The position numbers and the translations under genes were made by a program. Below the pieces are notes generated by a model. That model searched no databases and was not told where the DNA came from. It saw nothing but the letters and a program-made list of their open reading frames with translations. A stretch of 64,000 nt of DNA from Candidatus Sulfotelmatobacter sp. (GTDB lineage Bacteria; Acidobacteriota; Terriglobia; Terriglobales; Acidobacteriaceae), in the NCBI GenBank assembly GCA_036500765.1, contig DASYBM010000009.1, positions 124,001-188,000 of the forward strand, in the 5' to 3' direction. How positions within the stretch are numbered: the stretch's first letter is position 1; each line of letters starts with the position of its first letter. Shown one piece after another: positions 25,715 through 34,377 of the stretch.

Positions 25715-26954
25715 CGGGCACCTCGGATGTTTCGATATGTGGTTCTATGGACGGTTCGATGATTCGAGTCCCCCAGTCCGCGGAATCCATCGTGCATAGC
25801 GCCAGGGGCGTGAGGAACAAGCTGCTTACCAGCGACCATCCTACATAGGCGGCAAACGCCAACGGATGATTGACCGCTTCTTTCGCGCTATATTTCTTGA
25901 TCACCCAAGTCAGCACAGCTCCAATTCCAAGCGCTGCCACCAACGGGAGCGGTCCCGCCCAAGCCAGGGGATCCGAAACAAGCATAGTCACCGCCACCAG
26001 CAGCCCAACGATCGCCCCCAGCGGAACCAGTACCAGAGTCAGCACGGTGTTGGGGTGCAGTTTCCACACATGCGTCGGGAGCGTTTTCAGTGTGAAGAAA
26101 AAATCGCGCACAATGCTGCGCCGCCAGCGCAGTTGCTGTTTGAACAACACCGACAAGGTGTTCGGCACGGTGGTCCAGCATAACGCATCATTGTTGATGT
26201 AGGTTCCATACCCGCGCAGCAAAGTTTGATGCGTCAAAAAGCGATCTTCTCCTTGATTTACCGGAACCCCAAACCAGTTGCGCGCGCGGATCGCCGGCTC
26301 AATCTCCAGCAGCAACGCGCGGCGGATCGCGAACAGGCATCCGCTGATGCAGCACACGCTGCGCGTCCAATTCTCGGGAATTTTGTAAAGCTGGAACGCC
26401 GAAAAATAAATGATCGTCTGAATGGCGGTGATCACGCTATCGTTGGGATTTCTCACTCCCACGCGCCCACCGACCGAGCCTATTCCCGGCTCCGCAAAAC
26501 AAGCGGTCAGTTCTCGAATGGCGTCGGGATGGAAAATGCAATCGGAGTCGATGGAGATGATAACCTCCGCGGTCGAGTGTTGCAGGGCATTGCAGACGGA
26601 GCGCGCCTTTCCGCTGTTGACCTCATTCCGTCCCGTACTGATTCGTATGTTGGTGAAATCGCGCTGGGCCTTGAGCATCCATTCGTAGCTGTCATCGACC
26701 GAGCAATCGTCCTGTGCGATCACTTCAAATTTATCGTTCGGATAGTTGCTTTTGCTGATGCTCTCGATCGTCTCGTAAACCGTCTTGCCTTCGTTGAAGC
26801 ACGGCATGAGGACGCTCACGGTGGGCTCGTACGAATAATCTTTTTTGGCCTTCGTGCTCGGGAAGGCGAACCGCAGGATAATTCCCATCAAATATTTGAC
26901 CACCGAGATCAGCAGGCAGAGCACGAGGACCAGCCACAGCAGAATGGGGGCCAT
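25695..26954 (-). CDS. processive family 2 glycosyltransferase (hyaluronan/chitin/cellulose synthase type)
   Basis: 419 residues from ATG 26954 (MAPILLW); an upstream ATG at 27014 has no ribosome-binding site. N-terminal membrane helix, GT-A domain with VSVLMPCFNEGK, QDDCSVD, IDSDC (DxD), NQGEDRFLT (the acceptor-site ED) and QQLRWRRS (Q-x-x-R-W), then three C-terminal membrane segments. This full set marks a processive synthase that makes and threads a polysaccharide through the membrane. Likely first gene of a three-gene operon. Polymer type cannot be told from sequence. Confidence 0.88.
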   Translation of the reverse strand: MAPILLWLVLVLCLLISVVKYLMGIILRFAFPSTKAKKDYSYEPTVSVLMPCFNEGKTVYETIESISKSNYPNDKFEVIAQDDCSVDDSYEWMLKAQRDFTNIRISTGRNEVNSGKARSVCNALQHSTAEVIISIDSDCIFHPDAIRELTACFAEPGIGSVGGRVGVRNPNDSVITAIQTIIYFSAFQLYKIPENWTRSVCCISGCLFAIRRALLLEIEPAIRARNWFGVPVNQGEDRFLTHQTLLRGYGTYINNDALCWTTVPNTLSVLFKQQLRWRRSIVRDFFFTLKTLPTHVWKLHPNTVLTLVLVPLGAIVGLLVAVTMLVSDPLAWAGPLPLVAALGIGAVLTWVIKKYSAKEAVNHPLAFAAYVGWSLVSSLFLTPLALCTMDSADWGTRIIEPSIEPHIETSEVPVGHTTR

Positions 26955-27168
26955 TGACCGTCCCGCCTCCCGGTCGGGACATCGACAATGCGAGGAAAAG
27001 AGATAAAGAGACATGTCTGGCAGAGTGGATACCTATCGGGCAGCTCCGCGCCAGACCGCTCCTGAAGCCGCTCAATATCATATCCCGTTCGCCGCTTGAA
27101 TTGATGGAGTTGATAACCCCGCCGCGGTAAAGTTGCAATACGCGCTTCACCGGCGCGACAATCTGATC

Positions 27169-27603
27169 GTGGAAAAGCACTCATCCAGCAACCGTCAAAA
27201 CGCGCCGGCCAAAGGACGCGAACTCTTCGCTCCCGGTGCTCTGGTGATAGCTACGTTGAGTAACCCCCGCGAAAAGTTTTGGGGAATGATCCTTGCCCTT
27301 GCCCAAGAGGGCCTTAGCTTGAGCGGCGCCGAACTCGCCTCCTTTGAAGATCTCACGGTAATGGTCCGCGACGGCGAACCCTTCACGCCGGCCGTCGTTT
27401 TCTTTCCCATGCATCGCATCGAACGCGTCGAACTCGATCTACCGGACGGCAGTCTGCCTTCTCTCTCCCAGCGCTTTTTCTCCAAGACCGGCCTCCAGCC
27501 CTCCTCCGCGCTGGCGCCTTCCCGCGAAAACGCAAACGCGACTCACAACGTTCCTATCTCGCCATCGCAGTTTCCGAAGCATGTGCCCAAGGAGCACGCG
27601 TGA
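27169..27603 (+). CDS. conserved-looking hypothetical protein upstream of pgsA
   Basis: 144 residues if GTG 27169 is used; an in-frame TTG at 27133 is the other choice and neither has a strong ribosome-binding site. The core reads as one small beta-rich domain (ALVIATLSNPREKFWGMILAL, FEDLTVMVRDGE, FFPMHRIERVELDLPDG) followed by a disordered tail. Its TGA overlaps the GTG of pgsA by 4 bp, so translation is probably coupled. No family recognised. Confidence 0.65.
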   Translation: MEKHSSSNRQNAPAKGRELFAPGALVIATLSNPREKFWGMILALAQEGLSLSGAELASFEDLTVMVRDGEPFTPAVVFFPMHRIERVELDLPDGSLPSLSQRFFSKTGLQPSSALAPSRENANATHNVPISPSQFPKHVPKEHA

Positions 27604-28190
27604 AGCTCTCCCATATCTTCACCGCTCCCAATCAACTCACGCTGCTACGAATGGTTTTTGTTCCGTTCATCGTGATCCATCTCGTGGAGGGCCGTTATCT
27701 TTGGGCGCTGGTCGTTTTCGTCATTGCCGGCCTCAGCGATGGCCTCGACGGCCTGCTCGCGCGGACGCTTCATCAACAAACCTTGCTCGGGCAGTATCTT
27801 GATCCCATTGCCGACAAGCTTCTGTTAAGCACTATCTTTCTCGTGCTTTCCATCCTGCACAAAATTCCGTGGAAATTCACCGTGCTGGTGTTCAGCCGCG
27901 ACATTTCCATCCTCGCCGCCAGCACCGTTTTGTTCGCGATCGCCGGCCTGCGTAACTTCAGTCCCAGCATTTTCGGCAAAGCCAACACTTTCTCGCAGAT
28001 CAGCGCAGTATTTTTCGTCTTGCTGCTTGAGGTTTATCCCGCGCGCTGGATCTGGATCGTCCGCACCGTCTTTCTACGCGCCACTTTCATTTTCACCATT
28101 GTTTCGGCCCTGCATTACGTGATCCTGGTGCAGCAGCGCCTGCGCGAGCACACGCATGCCTTGCCGCCGGCCCGCAGTTCAGCCGTCTGA
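27600..28190 (+). CDS. pgsA: CDP-diacylglycerol-glycerol-3-phosphate 3-phosphatidyltransferase-type enzyme
   Basis: 196 residues, several membrane helices. The CDP-alcohol phosphotransferase motif D-G-x2-A-R-x8-G-x3-D-x3-D is exact (DGLLAR, then LLGQYLDPIADK). It makes phosphatidylglycerol phosphate on the way to PG and cardiolipin. The GTG start overlaps the previous stop. Another CDP-alcohol transferase (for example a cardiolipin synthase of the CAPT type) cannot be excluded, but size and start fit PgsA. Confidence 0.82.
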   Translation: MKLSHIFTAPNQLTLLRMVFVPFIVIHLVEGRYLWALVVFVIAGLSDGLDGLLARTLHQQTLLGQYLDPIADKLLLSTIFLVLSILHKIPWKFTVLVFSRDISILAASTVLFAIAGLRNFSPSIFGKANTFSQISAVFFVLLLEVYPARWIWIVRTVFLRATFIFTIVSALHYVILVQQRLREHTHALPPARSSAV

Positions 28191-28222
28191 CCGCATGTGG
28201 ACAAAGGATTCTACAAGTGCGT

Positions 28223-28242
28223 TGTCATCCCGGAGCGAAGCC
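28223..28242 (+). repeat. short copy of the GTCATYCYG-GCGAAGC intergenic repeat (family D)
   Basis: TGTCATCCCGGAGCGAAGCC, half of a repeat type also seen at 47115, 49513 and 55877. Lies in the 207 bp between pgsA and cysS, which otherwise holds no recognised feature. Confidence 0.6.
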
Positions 28243-28397
28243 GCTCTTTATGCGTAGCGTTTCAGGCCTGACCGGCTGGGCTTGACCGGCCCCTCGCGCC
28301 AGCCAGCCTGCACAACTGTCAGTCGCGGTCGCAATTTGACCGGCTCTCGCCTGCTCCCTAGAATCTTAGATTCGCTTCTAGCTGCTCGAACGCCCCT

Positions 28398-29882
28398 ATG
28401 CCTCTTCGTCTGTACAACACCATGTCGTCGCGGGTCGAGGACTTTCGCCCGATTCGCGATCGCGAAGTCCGCATGTACGCCTGCGGCCCCACGGTTTATG
28501 ACTATGGACACATCGGCAATTTCCGCACTTTTGTCGCCGTCGATCTTCTCCGCCGCTTCTTTCGCCAGAGCGGATATGCCGTTTGCCATGTCATGAACAT
28601 CACCGACGTCGACGACAAAATTATCCGCAACTCCGCGCGCGATGGCGTAAGCGTGCAGCAATACACCGCGAAGTTCGAGAAGGCATTCCTCGAAGATGCA
28701 GCCATGATCGGCATCGAGGAACCCACGCTGGTGCGCGCCACCGAGCACATTGCGGAAATGGCGGCCTTCGTCGCGAAACTTGTAGAGAAAGGATTCGCCT
28801 ACCGCACCGACGACGGTTCATACTATTTTCGCATCGCCAAGTTTCCCGAATACGGCAAACTTTCGAAGCGAGATTTCGCCGGCATGCAGGACGGCGCCCG
28901 CGTCGATGTGGACGAATACGACAAAGACAGCGCCCGCGACTTCGCTCTCTGGAAAGCGCCGAAACCGGGCGAGGCTTTTTGGGAATCGGCGATCGGCCCC
29001 GGCCGTCCCGGCTGGCACCTCGAGTGCTCCGTCATGTCGATGGAAGAGCTCGGCGAAACCTTCGACCTGCACGCCGGCGGAGAAGACTTGGTCTTTCCCC
29101 ATCACGAAAATGAAATTGCCCAATCGGAATCCTACACGGGAAAAACTTTCGCTAACTTCTGGTTCCATCCACGCTTCCTGTTGGTTGAAGGCGAAAAGAT
29201 GTCGAAGAGCCTGGGCAACTTCTTCACACTCCGCGATCTGGTTTTAAAAGGCCACAAGCCCTCGTCCTTGCGCTATCTGCTCGCTTCGGTTCCATACCGC
29301 AATCAGCTGAACTTTACCTTTGATGGATTGAAGCAGGCTGCCGTGTCAGTCGAACGCCTGCGAAATTTTCAATTGCGCCTGAAGACGGGAAACTTCGCCG
29401 AAGGTTCCACCCCGCAGATGCAGACTCTAGCGACCGAAACCATCGCGCGCATAACCGCCGCGCTCGACGATGACCTCAACACTGCGCAGGCGCAAGCTGC
29501 GATTTTCGAAATGGTGCGCCAAGCCAATGCAGCCTCGGATGCCGACGGAATTAGGCAAGACGATGTCCCGCCCTTGCTCACAGCGCTCACCAGGTTCGAC
29601 GAAATTTTCGCAGTACTCGATGACGACGATGCTCCGAAAATGAAACGGGTCTTCGATTGGGCAGTCACAGCAGGCCGCGAAAAGGACATCAGCCAAGAGT
29701 TACGCGAGGCCGTTCAATCCGCCCAATTCTCAGACGCCGCAATAGACGAAAAGATCTCCGCAATGAAGGCAGCCCGTACCGCCCGCGATTTCAAAGCATC
29801 CGACGCACTCCGCGCCGAGCTGGCCGATGCCGGCATCCTCGTAGAAATTACGAAAGATGGTATCCGCTGGCGCAGAAAATGA
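28398..29882 (+). CDS. cysS: cysteine-tRNA ligase
   Basis: 494 residues, full length. Class I synthetase signatures: HIGH-type GHIGN within CGPTVYDYGHIGNFRT, and KMSKS in EGEKMSKSLGNF. Zinc ligands in CGPTVY, HLECSVM and the AGGEDLVFPHHENE box. Charges tRNA-Cys; cytoplasmic. A stretch of repeated 'AGCTGA' words follows its stop codon. Confidence 0.97.
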   Translation: MPLRLYNTMSSRVEDFRPIRDREVRMYACGPTVYDYGHIGNFRTFVAVDLLRRFFRQSGYAVCHVMNITDVDDKIIRNSARDGVSVQQYTAKFEKAFLEDAAMIGIEEPTLVRATEHIAEMAAFVAKLVEKGFAYRTDDGSYYFRIAKFPEYGKLSKRDFAGMQDGARVDVDEYDKDSARDFALWKAPKPGEAFWESAIGPGRPGWHLECSVMSMEELGETFDLHAGGEDLVFPHHENEIAQSESYTGKTFANFWFHPRFLLVEGEKMSKSLGNFFTLRDLVLKGHKPSSLRYLLASVPYRNQLNFTFDGLKQAAVSVERLRNFQLRLKTGNFAEGSTPQMQTLATETIARITAALDDDLNTAQAQAAIFEMVRQANAASDADGIRQDDVPPLLTALTRFDEIFAVLDDDDAPKMKRVFDWAVTAGREKDISQELREAVQSAQFSDAAIDEKISAMKAARTARDFKASDALRAELADAGILVEITKDGIRWRRK

Positions 29883-29902
29883 TGTGTGAGCGAGAGATGT
29901 TA

Positions 29903-29930
29903 AGCTGAAAGCTGACGGCTGAGAGCTGAC
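29903..29930 (+). repeat. AGCTGA word repeat between cysS and the FmdE-like gene
   Basis: AGCTGAAAGCTGACGGCTGA and a following GAGCTGAC give four near copies of 'GCTGA' in 28 bp, just before the next start codon. It resembles the simple-word intergenic repeats seen elsewhere in this window (32069, 37243, 38585). Confidence 0.6.
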
Positions 29931-29935
29931 AGGCC

Positions 29936-30535
29936 ATGTTTGGTATGCTTTCCCTCGACGAATATCTCCGCGATGCCGAGCAGGCCCACGGTCATCTCTG
30001 TGCCGGCCAGGTTCTCGGCGTACGTCTCGCCATGCTCGGCCTGCAAAAATTGGGCATCGACGATCCTCGCGGGAAAGACCGGAAGCGCCTCGTCACCTTC
30101 GTTGAAATCGACCGCTGCGCCACCGACGCTGTCGCCGTCGTCACTGGATGTCGACTCGGCAAACGCGCCCTGAAATTCCGCGACTGGGGCAAAGTTGCGG
30201 CCACATTTGTCGATGTGAACAGCGGCAAAGCGATACGCATCGCCGCGAAAGAGTCGTCCAAAGCCCTCGCCCGCCAGATGCACCCAGACCTCGCCGACAA
30301 GAATCAGCAGCAAATGCTGGCTTATCGCGAAATTTCCGACGACGACCTTTTCACCACGCAGTGCGTGAAAGTCGAACTGCCACCCGAAGAATTTCCGGGG
30401 TACAAAGGTGAGCGCGTGGTGTGCGAAAAATGCGGCGAGGGCATCAACTTTCGCAGGGAGGTCCGCCGCGACGGAAAGCTCCTATGCCGCGCCTGCGCCG
30501 GGGAATGTTACTACGAGGTATTAGAAAACATCTGA
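29936..30535 (+). CDS. FmdE-family protein with C-terminal zinc ribbon
   Basis: 199 residues. N-terminal FmdE domain with HGHLCAGQVLGVRLAMLGL and EIDRCATDAVAVVTGC (conserved Cys residues), and a C-terminal four-cysteine ribbon, CEKCGEG ... CRACAGECYY. FmdE is named from formylmethanofuran dehydrogenase of methanogens, but stand-alone bacterial members have no settled role; metal or thiol chemistry is suggested by the HC motif. Start ATG at 29936 or 29945. No partner enzyme subunits nearby. Confidence 0.85.
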   Translation: MFGMLSLDEYLRDAEQAHGHLCAGQVLGVRLAMLGLQKLGIDDPRGKDRKRLVTFVEIDRCATDAVAVVTGCRLGKRALKFRDWGKVAATFVDVNSGKAIRIAAKESSKALARQMHPDLADKNQQQMLAYREISDDDLFTTQCVKVELPPEEFPGYKGERVVCEKCGEGINFRREVRRDGKLLCRACAGECYYEVLENI

Positions 30536-30560
30536 TCGTTCTCTGTAATTTCGAGTGGAG

Positions 30561-30588
30561 CCAGATGACGCGTTCGCGCGCCATCTGG
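30561..30588. terminator. TTCG-loop hairpin between convergent genes
   Basis: CCAGATG (30561-30567) and CGCG (30569-30572) pair with CGCG (30577-30580) and CATCTGG (30582-30588) around a TTCG tetraloop, one mismatch. It sits midway between the converging FmdE-like gene and gatA. No T run, so it may act as a 3' stabiliser rather than an intrinsic terminator. Confidence 0.45.
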
Positions 30589-30629
30589 CGAAGTGGAGAA
30601 ACCTGCTTTTCGCCGCTGCGCGACGACCC

Positions 30630-32060
30630 TCACGCCTGCTCGTACGCATATGCCACGCGCAGAATCGCCGCCTCGTCAAAATGCTTCCCCAGAATCTGTA
30701 ATCCAATGGGCAGCTTTTCGCGCGTCACTCCGCAGGGCACCGAAATCCCCGGAATGCCTGCCAGGTCAGCCGTCACAGTGTAGACGTCGGCCAGATACAT
30801 CGCCATCGGATCATTCGACTTCTCTCCCAGCCGAAACGCCGCCGTCGGACTCGTCGGTGTCACAATCGCATCGACCTTGCGGAAAGCCTCGTCGAAATCG
30901 CGCGTCAACAGCGTGCGTACTTTTTGCGCTTTCAAGTAATACGCGTCATAGTAGCCCGCGCTCAGCGCATAAGTCCCAAGCATGATGCGCCGCTTCACCT
31001 CGGCCCCGAAGCCTTCAGCGCGGCTGCGCCGGTACATTTCCGACAGTGTCTGCACACCGCGCGCCCGATGCCCATAGCGCACGCCGTCAAAGCGCGCCAG
31101 ATTCGCGGAAGCCTCCGCAGTCGCGATCAAGTAATACGTGGGGATGGCATAAGGCGTATGCGGCAGCGACACGGGCACGATCTCACAGCCCAAAGACTTC
31201 AGCTTGTCGATCGCCGCTTCCACAGCCTGCCGCACCTCATCGTTCAGGCCTTCACCGAAATATTCCTTCGCCACTCCGAGTCTCATTCCGCGGAACGGCT
31301 TTTCGAGTTCAGCAACATAGTCGGGTACCGGAACCTCGGCCGAAGTCGAATCCATCGGATCGCGCCCAGCAATCGTGCGCAGCACAATCGCAGCATCCGT
31401 CACCGTTTTCGTTAGGGGTCCAATGTGGTCGAGCGATGACGCGAATGCGATCAGGCCATAACGCGACACACGCCCGTAGGTCGGCATCAATCCCACCACG
31501 CCACAGAATGACGCCGGCTGCCGGATCGACCCGCCGGTATCGGAGCCTAACGTAGCCACGGCCATGTCAGCTGCCACTGCGGCAGCCGAGCCGCCGGAAG
31601 ATCCTCCGGGTACGCGGCCCAGATCGCGCGGGTTGCGCACCGGACGATATGCCGAATTCTCATTCGACGACCCCATCGCAAACTCGTCGCAATTCATCTT
31701 GCCCAACACCACTGCACCTGCTGCTTCCATTCGCGCCACGGCCGTGCAGTCATAGGGCGGAACGTAGTTCTCCAGAATCTTCGATCCCGCAGTCGTGCGC
31801 AGTCCGCGCGTGCTCATGACATCTTTAATTCCGACGGGCACACCGCCCAACGGCGGCAACGTTTTTCCTTCCGCCGCCATGCGGTCCATGCGATCCGCCT
31901 GCTCGAGCGCCCGCTCCTTCGACAGAGTGAGAAACGCGCCGATTTGCCCATCTTCCTGTTTAATGCGGGCAAAGTGCGCCTCCGCCAGCTCCAGCGCAGT
32001 GACCTCGCGCCGTTGCACCGCGGCCCGGGCGGCCTCGATAGTGAGTGAGTTCAATTCCAT
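30630..32060 (-). CDS. gatA: Asp-tRNA(Asn)/Glu-tRNA(Gln) amidotransferase subunit A
   Basis: 476 residues from ATG 32060 ([11 protein letters not shown]); the frame runs upstream through a repeat that is not coding. Amidase-signature catalytic triad region: PVGIKDV (Lys), [18 protein letters not shown] and [14 protein letters not shown] (the Ser residues). GatA supplies ammonia from glutamine for transamidation of mischarged tRNA. It lies 127 bp after gatC; gatB is not in the window. Confidence 0.96.
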   Translation of the reverse strand: MELNSLTIEAARAAVQRREVTALELAEAHFARIKQEDGQIGAFLTLSKERALEQADRMDRMAAEGKTLPPLGGVPVGIKDVMSTRGLRTTAGSKILENYVPPYDCTAVARMEAAGAVVLGKMNCDEFAMGSSNENSAYRPVRNPRDLGRVPGGSSGGSAAAVAADMAVATLGSDTGGSIRQPASFCGVVGLMPTYGRVSRYGLIAFASSLDHIGPLTKTVTDAAIVLRTIAGRDPMDSTSAEVPVPDYVAELEKPFRGMRLGVAKEYFGEGLNDEVRQAVEAAIDKLKSLGCEIVPVSLPHTPYAIPTYYLIATAEASANLARFDGVRYGHRARGVQTLSEMYRRSRAEGFGAEVKRRIMLGTYALSAGYYDAYYLKAQKVRTLLTRDFDEAFRKVDAIVTPTSPTAAFRLGEKSNDPMAMYLADVYTVTADLAGIPGISVPCGVTREKLPIGLQILGKHFDEAAILRVAYAYEQA

Positions 32061-32068
32061 TAGAAAAA

Positions 32069-32190
32069 AGTGGCTAGTGATGAGCGAATATCTGTGGTCA
32101 GTGGTCGGTGGTAAGTGGTCGGTAATCGGAGATCGGTAGCCAATCAGTTTTACTGATCGCCAGTCACTGGCCACTGACCACTGTCCACTA
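32069..32190. repeat. GTGGTCAGTGG word-repeat array between gatC and gatA
   Basis: The gap is filled with 'GTGGTC/AGTGG' words on the left (32094-32120) and their reverse complements 'CCACTGACCACTG' on the right (32161-32190), giving a long imperfect inverted repeat. On the coding strand the array starts with the TAG stop codon of gatC (TAGTGGACAGTGG). Confidence 0.75.
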
Positions 32191-32526
32191 TCTTTCAATC
32201 ACTTTCGGTACTCTGAAAAATTCTTCGTCCGCATCCGGAGCATTGGCCAGCGCCTCGGCCTGCGGCAAAGATTTGCGCAGCCCTTCCAGAATGTCTTCGC
32301 GGCTGGCGTAGACGAAGCGCTCGCTTCCCTGCCGGCTCTCGTCCACGCCATATCGATCCGAAACCTGCGCCATCGGCGGCACATCCGACGTATCCAGCTC
32401 ATTGAGCAGATCCACGTACGCAAGAATCGAATTCAAGTCGCGCAGCATTCCCCCGCGCTCCTCGGCGGTCAGTTCCAGATTGGCCAGCTCGGCCACATAG
32501 GCAACATCTTTATCGGTAGCTTTCAT
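32188..32526 (-). CDS. gatC: Asp-tRNA(Asn)/Glu-tRNA(Gln) amidotransferase subunit C
   Basis: 112 residues from ATG 32526 ([20 protein letters not shown]), the usual GatC length and start; the frame is open eight codons further. Conserved pattern: [16 protein letters not shown] ... [22 protein letters not shown] ... [10 protein letters not shown]. GatC clamps GatA and GatB. It is followed by gatA after a repeat-filled gap and preceded by a DciA-like gene. Confidence 0.94.
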   Translation of the reverse strand: MKATDKDVAYVAELANLELTAEERGGMLRDLNSILAYVDLLNELDTSDVPPMAQVSDRYGVDESRQGSERFVYASREDILEGLRKSLPQAEALANAPDADEEFFRVPKVIER

Positions 32527-32565
32527 AAAATATGCGGTTGGGACTAGCAAGATGCGAGGCCAGGT

Positions 32566-32889
32566 TCAGCGCGTATTCTTCTCGGCTTCCGGATGCACCA
32601 CGACAAACTCGATTCTACGAACCGCCTCGGTGGTATACCGATTGATCTGCGCCAGATATCGCGGCGCAAGGGCCTGCAGCTCCGCTTTCCAGCGCGGACC
32701 GGTAACCTCCACTCGCAACACGCCCTCCTCAAACGTCAGCGCCCGAGTGCGCTCAGCCACGGCCGAACCGCACACGACCGGCCAAGCCAGCAGCGGTGCA
32801 TCCGCCGGCGGCGACTGCCGCAAAGACTGCGCAATAATTCTCTCCAGCCCAGCGCCCGCTTGTTCCAAGCCATCCCTCATCCCAGCCAA
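32566..32889 (-). CDS. DUF721 (DciA-like) protein
   Basis: 107 residues. The KH-like DUF721 core is visible: LLAWPVVCGSAVAERTRALTF, then EEGVLRVEVTGPRWKAELQAL. DciA proteins load the replicative helicase in bacteria lacking DnaC/DnaI; this one is the short, domain-only form. It sits 39 bp upstream of gatC on the same strand. Family sure, function by analogy. Confidence 0.82.
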   Translation of the reverse strand: MAGMRDGLEQAGAGLERIIAQSLRQSPPADAPLLAWPVVCGSAVAERTRALTFEEGVLRVEVTGPRWKAELQALAPRYLAQINRYTTEAVRRIEFVVVHPEAEKNTR

Positions 32890-32963
32890 TGCGAAGGTCC
32901 GACGGAAAAATCGATTTTAGCATCCTCGTTCGCTGTCGATCTTGCTTCTTGCTCCCGCGATAT

Positions 32964-34355
32964 CTACGCCGGAAATTCGCGCCGCACAAAGTCCAGCGCC
33001 GCGTCTCGCGATGCCAATCGCCCTTCGAGTTGCGCGTCTTCCACCGCGGTAAGGATTTCGCGAAACTTCGGTCCCGGCACATGTCCCTGAGCGATCAAGT
33101 CCTCGCCCGTCACCAAGGGCGACGGCCGCATCTTTTCCTGCGGAATCTCCGCTCGTTTCCGCTGGATCAATTCATACGTCGCCAGATTACGATGGCTGGC
33201 CAGGCAGTCCGCGCGATGCAAAGCCAAGTGCTCGTCAAATGCCGGGAGACGTAGAAATCGTTTCAGCGTCGATTCCTTCATACGCGAAACGTGGCCAAAG
33301 CGCATGTGATTGTCCACGAGCGCCACAATCTGTTCGGTCTCGTCTTTGGAAAATCGTAGGCGCCGGCAAATCTCTTCTGCCATCTTGACCCCCACTTCCA
33401 CGTGGTTATCGAACCGGATACGGTCCGGAGCCACACGAAAAGTCGCGGGCTTACCCACATCGTGCAGCAGCGCTCCCCACGCCAGCGTCAGCGGACAGGG
33501 ATTCGGCAGATTCTCCAGCAGCAGCAACGTGTGCACAAACACGTCGCCCTCCGGATGAAACTCCGGCGGCTGTTGCACCTCCTTCATCGCGGAAATCTCC
33601 GGCAGCAACCGCTTCAGCAGCCCGCTCGCATCGAGCAAAAGAAACGCCCGTCGGCCGTGCCCCTCCGTCAACATGCGAGTCAGTTCATCCCGGACGCGTT
33701 CGCGCGACACTACCTGAATCTGCTCCGCCTGCTTCTGCATCGCCGCAAACGTCCCCGGCTCAATCGCATATTCGAAGCGCGCAGCGAAGCGCACAGCGCG
33801 CAGCATGCGCAACTTGTCTTCGCCGAAGCGCCGCTCAGCGTCGCCAATCGCCCGAATTATTCCTGCGTTCAGGTCCTTCCGCCCTCCAACAAAATCCAGC
33901 ACCTCGCCCGTCATCGGATCGAGCAGCATTCCGTTGATCGTAAAGTCGCGCCGCGCCACATCCTCGCGCGGATCGCCGCTGAATCGCACTTCATCCGGAT
34001 GCCGTCCATCGGAATACCCAATGTCGCTGCGAAATGTCGCCACCTCAACTGCATGCGGATGGGAAGAAGACTGAACCGGCGACGATTCAGCAGACCCAGC
34101 GCTCGCCACCTCTTGTTCTTGCGGCACAGGCACGAGGACCACTCCGAACTGCACCCCGACAGCGTAAGTCTCGGGAAAGATTCGCATGACCTGCTCCGGC
34201 CTCGCATTGGTCGCCACGTCGTAATCCTTGGGCTCGCGTCCCAACAAAAGGTCGCGTACGCATCCGCCTACCAGATAGGCCTGAAAGCCCTGCTGGCGCA
34301 GAATTTGAATAATGGACGTGGAGAAATCCCTTAAGTGTCGGCCGAAATCATCCAT
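32964..34355 (-). CDS. cca: CCA-adding / poly(A) polymerase-type tRNA nucleotidyltransferase with HD domain
   Basis: 463 residues. Class II nucleotidyltransferase head: LVGGCVRDLLLGREPKDYDV with the DxD, REDVARRDFTINGMLLDP, RMLRAVRFAARF. A serine-rich insert of about 20 residues (QEVASAGSAESSPVQSSS) interrupts the head between two strands. The C-terminal HD domain has ALLHDVGKP and VDNHMRFGHV. It repairs or builds the tRNA CCA end, or adds poly(A); the sequence alone does not separate the two. The tRNA-Val in this window has CCA encoded. Divergent from tsaD, 22 bp apart. Confidence 0.92.
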   Translation of the reverse strand: MDDFGRHLRDFSTSIIQILRQQGFQAYLVGGCVRDLLLGREPKDYDVATNARPEQVMRIFPETYAVGVQFGVVLVPVPQEQEVASAGSAESSPVQSSSHPHAVEVATFRSDIGYSDGRHPDEVRFSGDPREDVARRDFTINGMLLDPMTGEVLDFVGGRKDLNAGIIRAIGDAERRFGEDKLRMLRAVRFAARFEYAIEPGTFAAMQKQAEQIQVVSRERVRDELTRMLTEGHGRRAFLLLDASGLLKRLLPEISAMKEVQQPPEFHPEGDVFVHTLLLLENLPNPCPLTLAWGALLHDVGKPATFRVAPDRIRFDNHVEVGVKMAEEICRRLRFSKDETEQIVALVDNHMRFGHVSRMKESTLKRFLRLPAFDEHLALHRADCLASHRNLATYELIQRKRAEIPQEKMRPSPLVTGEDLIAQGHVPGPKFREILTAVEDAQLEGRLASRDAALDFVRREFPA

Positions 34356-34377
34356 GAATTTCTAATACTATAGAACT

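Noticed and set aside
32061-32198. N-terminal extension of GatA read through the repeat array
   Set aside because: The extension is a translation of the GTGGTCAGTGG repeat; GatA proteins start at MELNSLT-like sequence.
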